The position numbers and the translations under genes were made by a program. From Prevotellaceae bacterium (GTDB lineage Bacteria > Bacteroidota > Bacteroidia > Bacteroidales > UBA932), in contig JAIRUB010000035.1 in NCBI GenBank assembly GCA_031254635.1, positions 1-8,429 on the forward strand: a stretch of DNA of 8,429 nt, written 5' to 3'. Under the pieces are notes generated by a model. It did not search any database, was not told the origin of the DNA, and worked only from the letters and a program-made list of their open reading frames with translations. Of the stretch, positions 1 to 5,900 are shown in pieces. Every line of letters begins with the position of its first letter. The first letter of the stretch is position 1.

Positions 1-691
1 TTAGCGCTACCTGCGGATAAGGCATTTGGATAGCCATAGCATGAGTAAGGTCGCCCCAGAAGAGCATTTTTTCTTCGCCGGAACTAAGCAGGTACAGGGT
101 GTGTCCGGGCGTATGCCCATAAGCAGCTATGGCTTGAATATTGGGAAGCAAAAAAGTGGTAATACTATCTAACTGGTTAGGGTGGAAAAGCTGTCGTTGC
201 CCTTTATAGGCTTTCAATACCTGACGCGCACGCTCTCCCCCTTGCGATTTCTCATTTTCCCAATACTTGTATTCAGATTCCGATATATATAAGTCGGCAT
301 TGGGAAACATCAGCTTACCATCCTGCAATAATCCGCCAATATGGTCAAAGTGCATATGGGTGATTAGTATAGCATCAACCTGTTCGGGCTTTATGCCTAA
401 AGAGAACAGGTTGTCGAATAAATTGGTTCCTAATCCCGCATCCACTAAGACGACCTGTTCAGGCGTGCGTATGAGGTAGGCAACCATAGCGTTAGGAATA
501 GTTCCATCGGGGGCGCATTCCTGCAACATTTCGGGAGTAGCGCCTATTAATAAGTTGGGGTTGATTTTTTGCTGCACTTCTGAAAGCATACTTACCTCAC
601 AATCACCTATTTTATAGGTGAAAATATCTTGGGCAAAGGCTCCTCCGGAAGTCATCAGCATGCTCATAAGTAGTAATTTTAGTATTTTCAT
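1..691 (-). CDS. Exported metallo-beta-lactamase-fold hydrolase (3' end cut by window edge)
   Basis: The frame opens with ATG at 691 and stays open to base 1, giving about 230 residues; the C-terminus is outside the window. Residues 1-20 form a Sec signal peptide (Lys-containing start, Leu/Met-rich core, likely cleavage after AFA before Q21), so the enzyme should act in the periplasm or outside. Metal-ligand motifs of the metallo-beta-lactamase superfamily are all visible: HMHFDH at residues 112-117 (HxHxDH), GHTPGH at 192-197 supplying the next His, and WGD with D214 as the expected bridging Asp. LVDAGLG precedes the first motif, as usual in this fold. Known members with this layout include N-acyl-homoserine-lactone lactonases and other hydrolases; the substrate cannot be decided here. 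The last ligand His lies beyond the edge. It sits 50 bases downstream of the truncated-kinase-like gene, behind its own -7 element, so it is probably transcribed at least partly on its own. Fold is secure, substrate unknown. Confidence 0.9.
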   Translation of the reverse strand, partial: MKILKLLLMSMLMTSGGAFAQDIFTYKIGDCEVSMLSEVQQKINPNLLIGATPEMLQECAPDGTIPNAMVAYLIRTPEQVVLVDAGLGTNLFDNLFSLGIKPEQVDAILITHMHFDHIGGLLQDGKLMFPNADLYISESEYKYWENEKSQGGERARQVLKAYKGQRQLFHPNQLDSITTFLLPNIQAIAAYGHTPGHTLYLLSSGEEKMLFWGDLTHAMAIQMPYPQVAL

Positions 692-713
692 AACTCCGAA
701 TTTTTAGACGCTA

Positions 714-721
714 CAAAGGTA
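714..721 (-). promoter_or_regulatory. Bacteroidota -7 element for the hydrolase gene
   Basis: The minus strand reads TACCTTTG here, matching the Bacteroidota -7 consensus TAnnTTTG, 22 bases before the ATG at 691. The place 19 bases upstream where a -33 TTTG would lie reads TAGT and contains the stop codon of the previous gene, so only half of the promoter is supported. A GGAG lies two bases before the ATG, which is too close to be a convincing ribosome binding site. Confidence 0.5.
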
Positions 722-741
722 CAAATTTCTTTATAATTTTA

Positions 742-1254
742 CTACTTCTTTGAGCGCCTTATATCCTTTATGGCTGGCTTTCTCAGTTTTTCGGCAGGGA
801 CATTTTTCTCGGCTCGTTCTTTCAACTTTTCAATATGTATCAACAACTGATATACCAGTATAATGATGATGTAAACCAGCAAACCTTCTATAATTTTCCA
901 GGAAATAGAATTATAAAGAAATTCCATATAAACGGTATTGGGTTCCATTAGCCATTGCAGGAGCAAGTAGCTGCTGCCTGTACTAAGGAATAAAAACAAG
1001 GCTGCCAACAGAATCTTATTAGTAATATAGCTGTACCATACTGTAGAACTTCTTCTGTTAAAATATACCGGATACCAAAGTGGAACCAGGAAAAAAGCAA
1101 AAAACAGATTGAATACAACGGCATCCAAACAGGCATAGCCCAAAGCTAAGCCGTAAATGTAGTACACAACCAGTGTTTGTATGATGATAAACACCACCAT
1201 ACAAACACCGAAGAGCATTACTGCCTGATAATTTCGGAAAAGAGGGTTGTGCAT
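742..1254 (-). CDS. Membrane protein resembling the sensor half of a LytS/YehU-type histidine kinase, kinase domains absent
   Basis: The 170-residue protein has four hydrophobic segments at about 13-35, 42-62, 77-102 and 118-140, followed by a charged helix (HIEKLKERAEKN) that starts near residue 141. The opening (MHNPLFRNYQ), the FNLFFAFFLVPLWYPV stretch and the final helix leading into LKERAEK look like the membrane part of Bacteroidota LytS/YehU-type kinases (His_kinase family). In those proteins the helix continues into a QINPHFLFN-like phosphorylation motif and an ATPase domain. Here it runs about 25 basic residues further and stops; no such motif is seen in any frame before the next gene. 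It therefore looks like a truncated kinase, or a stand-alone membrane protein derived from one. Its ATG overlaps the stop of the LiaF-like gene by one base (TAATG), which fixes the start and suggests translational coupling. The family assignment is by eye; existence as a gene is well supported by length and coupling. Confidence 0.8.
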   Translation of the reverse strand: MHNPLFRNYQAVMLFGVCMVVFIIIQTLVVYYIYGLALGYACLDAVVFNLFFAFFLVPLWYPVYFNRRSSTVWYSYITNKILLAALFLFLSTGSSYLLLQWLMEPNTVYMEFLYNSISWKIIEGLLVYIIIILVYQLLIHIEKLKERAEKNVPAEKLRKPAIKDIRRSKK

Positions 1255-1997
1255 TATTTGTATTTTATTTCGCCACCGCCGAGTACCATATCGGCATTAA
1301 TGATTAGTATTTTCTCCTTATTTATTTCAATATGCGATTTCGGACGCCGGTCTTCAAAACTTCCTATTACCTGATGTTGGCGGATTTCGATATACCAATC
1401 GGCAGGAGCATAAATAGATACTCCACCGAAAACTGTACGTATATCAAGCGTATTTATCCCCTCAGCTAATTCGGCATCGCTAAGGTCTAACTTCATTTCT
1501 CCAAAAACACAACTGATTTTTCCGCCTTTAAAATTCTTAACATCAATTTTTTCTTTGGAACCGCCAAATACGCATTCGCGGTAAACATAGCCGGTGTCTT
1601 GTTTATTGTGTATAGTGCGGTTAAATGCTGTTCGCCGGGTTTCCCAATGACAGCAATCTCTGTTTTTTTCGAAAAACGACTTGAAAATAACAATAATACC
1701 CACAATTATAAGAATAATAGCCCACCGGTTGTCATTAACAAAACCGAAGGCTTCAATATTTAATTTCGGAAGAAGGAAAAAACCTCCTATCAACACCAGT
1801 AAGAGGCTGAAACCCCATTTATGCCGTGAAAAAAGACTAATAAATCCGATGCTGATTAAAATCATTGGCCACGAAAAAATAATACGCTGATAATCAGGGT
1901 GCAAAATCCCTGTTTTAAACAATAAAAGCAATACTCCTGCGGCAATAATCAATGCTCCAATGAGTACATTAACATTGTTAAATTTAATTAGTTTCAT
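1254..1997 (-). CDS. LiaF-like membrane protein (DUF5668-type N-terminus, LiaF-like C-terminal domain)
   Basis: The 247-residue protein has four N-terminal transmembrane helices (about residues 10-27, 38-56, 62-80 and 90-108). A soluble domain follows from about 135, built of regular short strands with the repeated VFGG/VFGE pattern (CVFGGSKEKI, CVFGEMKLDL, TVFGGVSIYAP) and ending in VLGGGEIKYK. This pattern and order match the LiaI/LiaF-type transmembrane region (DUF5668) joined to the LiaF-like 'cell wall-active antibiotics response' domain. In Firmicutes, LiaF restrains the LiaS kinase in the cell-envelope stress response. In Bacteroidota, similar proteins often sit next to LytS-type kinases and LytTR regulators. 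A cytoplasmic RDCCHWE stretch (about residues 113-119) lies just after the last helix; its meaning is unknown. It is first in a two-gene unit, coupled to the kinase-like membrane protein. A TATCTTTG element lies upstream; no Shine-Dalgarno is seen, as is normal in this phylum. Confidence 0.88.
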   Translation of the reverse strand: MKLIKFNNVNVLIGALIIAAGVLLLLFKTGILHPDYQRIIFSWPMILISIGFISLFSRHKWGFSLLLVLIGGFFLLPKLNIEAFGFVNDNRWAIILIIVGIIVIFKSFFEKNRDCCHWETRRTAFNRTIHNKQDTGYVYRECVFGGSKEKIDVKNFKGGKISCVFGEMKLDLSDAELAEGINTLDIRTVFGGVSIYAPADWYIEIRQHQVIGSFEDRRPKSHIEINKEKILIINADMVLGGGEIKYK

Positions 1998-2024
1998 AGT
2001 TGAAAATTTTAATTAATTACGGAG

Positions 2025-2032
2025 CAAAGATA
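2025..2032 (-). promoter_or_regulatory. Bacteroidota -7 element for the LiaF-like gene
   Basis: The minus strand reads TATCTTTG, a match to TAnnTTTG, 27 bases before the ATG at 1997. No TTTG is found at the expected -33 distance, so the promoter may be weak or need an activator, which would suit an envelope-stress gene (inference). The leader between it and the gene is nearly all A and T. Confidence 0.5.
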
Positions 2033-2062
2033 GGTTTAAAAACCCGATTTTTCATTAAAAAT

Positions 2063-2093
2063 TTTGCATCCCCAAAAAAAATGTTTACCTTTG
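2063..2093 (+). promoter_or_regulatory. Full Bacteroidota sigma-A-type promoter for the T9SS-sorted protein and RHS genes
   Basis: TTTG at 2063-2066, a 19-base spacer and TACCTTTG at 2086-2093 form an exact match to the Bacteroidota primary promoter (-33 TTTG, -7 TAnnTTTG, usual spacer about 19). It lies 26 bases before the ATG at 2120. No equally good promoter was found between 2662 and 2915, so this one may also serve the RHS gene downstream. It is back to back with the minus-strand -7 element at 2025-2032. Confidence 0.75.
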
Positions 2094-2119
2094 TAAGCTA
2101 ATCTTTAACTTTTCCGCCT

Positions 2120-2662
2120 ATGAAACCCTATCATCTCCCCCTATTGGTAACGGCTTTATTGATAAGTTGCCTTGCCAACGCCCAACAATACATTTGTGAA
2201 TATGATGCCGCAGGCAACCGTGTAAAAAGATATTACACAGACTTGGTACCCCGCTCGGCGGTTATTCCTTTGGAAGAAGATACCGTTTATGTATCAACGG
2301 TAGCCATCCCTTTAGCCAAAGACTCTATTTATATCCCAACAGCTACATTTTCCGATCTGAATAATGCCCCCCTTGATTATCAAGAAGAGAACAATACAGA
2401 TAACAGTCAGGAACAGACGCCTTTCCGTATGGTCATCTATCCCAATCCCACCACCGGTTATTTTACTTTGGAATTGCCTGACCTGCAAGCCGGAACAACA
2501 GGAAGTTTGATGATTCTTAGCCAGTCGGGACTACCGGTGTACAGCCAAAACAACCTTACCCAAGTGCAAACCATCAACATTTTCACCGTAACCACCGGAC
2601 TGTATTTTGTCCGTATAGTGGCCGGCAATAAATTATATGTCGTCAATATTCTCAAACATTAA
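2120..2662 (+). CDS. Small secreted protein with one YD (RHS-like) motif and a T9SS type A sorting domain
   Basis: The 180-residue protein starts with a signal peptide (residues 1-21, ANA before QQ). A lipobox-like LISC at 14-17 is also present, but cleavage at A21 fits a T9SS cargo better. Residues 26-39 (CEYDAAGNRVKRYY) copy a single YD repeat of RHS proteins. Residues 48-61 and 62-75 are two tandem 14-residue units of the form xIPLxxDxxYxxT. A polar linker rich in Asn, Glu and Gln follows to about 100. Residues 105-180 are a T9SS type A C-terminal sorting domain: VIYPNPTTG at the start, a TGLYFVRI strand and a basic end (VNILKH). The protein is thus expected to cross the outer membrane by the type IX system and be attached to the surface or released. 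Its enzymatic role is unknown; it has no room for a catalytic domain. Position upstream of, and likely transcribed with, the RHS gene suggests a partner or a shrunken relative of an RHS protein (inference). Confidence 0.88.
   Translation: MKPYHLPLLVTALLISCLANAQQYICEYDAAGNRVKRYYTDLVPRSAVIPLEEDTVYVSTVAIPLAKDSIYIPTATFSDLNNAPLDYQEENNTDNSQEQTPFRMVIYPNPTTGYFTLELPDLQAGTTGSLMILSQSGLPVYSQNNLTQVQTINIFTVTTGLYFVRIVAGNKLYVVNILKH
2261..2344 (+). repeat. Two tandem 42-bp units within the T9SS-sorted protein gene
   Basis: Two adjacent 42-base units encode VIPLEEDTVYVSTV and AIPLAKDSIYIPTA. Six of 14 residues are identical and most others are conservative changes, with the Ile-Pro-Leu, Asp, Tyr and Thr positions kept. 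The bases have diverged mainly at third positions, so the duplication is old and the protein pattern has been kept. Confidence 0.6.
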
Positions 2663-2673
2663 GTTGTTACAAC

Positions 2674-2702
2674 TGAATAACTATTGAATAACTACTAAAT
2701 AA
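2674..2702 (+). repeat. 11-bp tandem repeat, about 2.6 copies, rich in stop codons
   Basis: TGAATAACTAT, TGAATAACTAC and a diverged TAAATAA follow one another with an 11-base period directly after the T9SS-sorted protein gene. Because 11 is not a multiple of three, the units put TAA or TGA in several frames, sealing this stretch against readthrough. It could be slippage-derived filler; no hairpin or terminator is visible. Confidence 0.55.
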
Positions 2703-2911
2703 GAAAAGAATCAATACGAAGGTACAATCGGAGGGACAGCTCAACCAAGGGATACAAAAACGTAATAACCAAAGTACGCAGAAATTTATATTTTGAAAAA
2801 GAAAAGGCAAGCCTGTATGAGAAAAACGGCGATGGCGGGGCCAAGATGGCCCTCCTGAACAGCATTCTTGAAATAGACCCCAATAATCGTTTTGCCCTAA
2901 AAAGACTATAA
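2699..2911 (+). pseudogene. Coding-like fragment with no usual start codon (70 codons), unrecognised
   Basis: After an in-frame TAA at 2696-2698 the frame is open to a TAA at 2909-2911, three bases before the RHS start codon. The encoded residues look like real protein: a basic, polar first half (RRYNRRDSSTKGYKNVITK), an amphipathic NLYFEKEKASLYEKNGDGG stretch and a final LNSILEIDPNNRFALKRL. That last stretch resembles the end of a helical tetratricopeptide-like repeat (ILEIDPNN). There is no ATG, GTG or TTG in the frame until ATG at 2846, which would leave only 21 residues. It is therefore either the 3' remnant of a gene that lost its front, or a small gene using a rare start such as ATA. 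It lies in the same reading phase as both flanking genes. The 3-base gap to the next ATG is operon-like. Family not recognised. Confidence 0.45.
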
Positions 2912-2914
2912 GCC

Positions 2915-5900
2915 ATGAAACCATACCTTTTAACCATATTATTTTTCTTGACCGCTGCATTTCACCTCTTGGCTAACCCTGTAAACCGTGTTTACATCAG
3001 CCAAATTTTCTATGATTCTCCCTTAGAGAAAGATAATCGCAACAGTCCCGATAATTATAACAACGGGGAATACATACAGCTCTACAACCCTACTTCGCAG
3101 ATAGTGGATTTGTCGGGTTGGCTATTACTTGGTACTATGGAATATGAACAGTTTCAATTTCCCGAGGGGACTGTCATTGCTGCGGAAGGCTCGCTATTAA
3201 TAGCCTACCGGTGTTCCTATATTCCCGATTTTACCTTTTCCTCCTTTTACAGTAGAAAGAGGCCGATTGATGAATCGAAAGTTATCTATCAAAGTTCCAT
3301 TATTTTGAACAATAAGGGAGAACGCCTTGTATTATTAGACGTTCACCGAAATGTTGTAGATGCTGTAGTATTTGAGACCAAGCTCAGTAACCATATTCCG
3401 CCGGCATTGGCGTGTAACGGTAGAAATGATAATTGGAGTATAATATATTCTTTACACCGGACAGAGGTGTATGAGTGGGATGGACAACCGACGATTGTCA
3501 CCAATAGCGGATTTGTTACAGGTATTGCTACGCCTTTGACTGCGGGGACTGCTCAAATGGTAAATCGTCCTTCAGATCCTTGGCTGTATCTGCCACAATT
3601 TATTTATTTGGAAGGTGAAATTCCGGCCGAGGGGCAGGTAACGCCCACCGGCGCCTTTCAATATACGGTTCCCATTGAGGTTCCTGCCGGAAGGCAGGGC
3701 TTCCAACCGCAAATTTCATTGGTGTATAACAGTCAATCGGGCTTGGGCTTAGCCGGCATGGGTTGGAATTTGGCCGGACTTTCACTCATTTCCACAACCC
3801 AAAGCACCATTCATCATAATGGAGATGTTAGCCCGACACCTACTCTTCATATAAGCGCTCTTCATCCAAATAGCTATAATAATCTAACATTGGATGGTGT
3901 ACGCTTAATACGACCCAATAATTTTATTAATAGTTATCAATTGGAAAATGATGACAAGTGTAGGATTGAAATAGATTACGCTTCCGGCCAAGCGGTTGCT
4001 GCTAAAGTATTTCTGTCCAATGGCACTGTTTGTACTTATGGGTTAGCCGATAATCACAGTCTCCGTATTACTGAAATGGAGGACTTGAATGGCAATTATA
4101 TAACTTATGGATACCAATACTATAATGATGCTAATCAGTATTTAATTAACAATATAAGCTATGGCGGTAATCATAAAAAAAGCACAGGACATTTTATCTC
4201 TTTGCTGTTTAGTTATGATATAGTGTCGGATATGGATGTCGGTATGTACTACATGAACGGAAGCAAGTACAAAATGAACCGGCGCCTCAAACAAATTGAA
4301 AGTTTTGTAGGGAGCCAACGCTTCCGGAAATATGATTTAAGCTATAATTCCGGTTATTATTCTCAGTTGTCGCACATTAATTTATATAGTAGTGAGGAGA
4401 CGGCTAAGTTAAACCCCATCAGTTTTAATTATGGAAAATGGATGACGAACGGTTTAACGTGGAAACCGGTCATAAACATTGAACCTTATTCTTTGGATAT
4501 AAACCATGAGAATACTATTGTGTTTAGTGGAAAATTTATACCCGGTTCAAAAAATGATGCCATTGTTGTGATGCCGAAGGTGCGCAATAACCAACTTAAC
4601 CTTAATAAGCTTTTTCTTTATAATGGGGATGAGGAACCCGAAGTACGGGAACACAGTTTTATGGTAAATCTGTCGGACTATAAAAATTTTTTAACAGCCA
4701 AGATTGATGATAATACACCTGAAAGAGATATCATTTGGACACCCTCGAGTATAATTTCCAACGAAGAAAAATTGAGCATATATGTATTGAAACCTCATTC
4801 GTCGGGAGATTTTATTAGCAATAAATTGAAAAGCTATACTATGCCAATATTTTCAAGTAGTGGATATTCTTTCAAAATACCCAAGTATTTCTTTACTGGA
4901 GATTTTAACGGCGACGGAAAAGAAGAAATTTTTGCTTTAGAATACTATCTAACTGATCTTATACCCTCTACCTTTTCAGCCTATATATTGGATTTAAACG
5001 ACAGTGGAACTGTACCGGTATTCAGTGGGTTATCGCCGTTTCCCATAGGTAAGAATGATATAGTGTTCACCTTGGATTATAACGGGGATGGGAAAACTGA
5101 TATTGGGGTTATTAAGATAGATGGAATATATATCCTTTCTTTTATAAAAGAATTTCAGCCGATTAATCAAAAATGGCCTTATAAATTGCAGATTATAGCC
5201 TTTTCTTCCGATATTAAATTGTCGGATTTCTATGGAGAGGAGCGAAAAAAAGATGGAGAGACAATGATGTTTACACGTCAGTTGTTGGTTGGGGATATTA
5301 ACGGGGATGGAAAAACCGATATAATCGTTACCTCCCGTTGTGCGAAATATAATCAGCATGCTACCCTGAAAGGCCAATATACAACTATTGATGCCGATGG
5401 TTTTTCAAAATGGACACAATACCTGTCAACAGGACAGTCTCCATCAGCAGAGGGAGCGATATTTGATGTCAGTACTTGGACTGACTCAAGGGGTGTGAAT
5501 ATTGATGGCGGTACTTTTCTGCAAGATATAAATGGGGATGGACGACCTGATATCGTTACCTCTGATATTAATAATATATATTTACGTTATGCTGTCGGTG
5601 AAAAATTCAGTTCTACCATTACCACTATTTCTAAGACGGAAAAAGGTGGAGTGGTTACTACTGTTGACCTTTGCGCTCCTAATAACAGTCGTTATTTAGC
5701 CCATATTGTAAACGGTAAGATCTACAGATTTAACTACCAACGCGATGAACAGCAGGAAGCCTTATTAACAAGTGTAACCGGTAGCCATGGCCTTGTTACT
5801 ACCTTGGATTATGCACGGATGGACCAAACCACAGACGATGTTTATACTCCGGACGCTAACCAGTCCTTCCCTTACCGAACATTGACCGATGCTAAACTCT

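Noticed and set aside
267..479. Plus-strand open frame of 70 codons
   Set aside because: It lies antisense to the metal-binding core of the metallo-beta-lactamase-fold gene, which is clearly real.
2663..2673. Inverted repeat GTTGT-T-ACAAC after the T9SS-sorted protein gene
   Set aside because: The 5-bp arms with a one-base loop cannot form a stable hairpin and no T-run follows directly, so it is not called as a terminator.
2788..2795. ATATTTTG as a possible -7 element for the RHS gene
   Set aside because: It does not match TAnnTTTG (the TA is out of place by one base), has no TTTG at the right distance, and lies inside the coding-like fragment.
2909..2917. TAA GCC ATG in the same frame, as a possible readthrough fusion of the fragment with the RHS protein
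   Set aside because: The RHS protein has its own good signal peptide starting at 2915, so an upstream extension would bury it. No readthrough signal was seen.
2667..2960. Two minus-strand open frames (80 and 97 codons) over the spacer and RHS start
   Set aside because: They overlap the RHS signal-peptide region in antisense and the coding-like plus-strand fragment. Their residues (many Trp, Cys, Phe and Ser) look like shadow translation.
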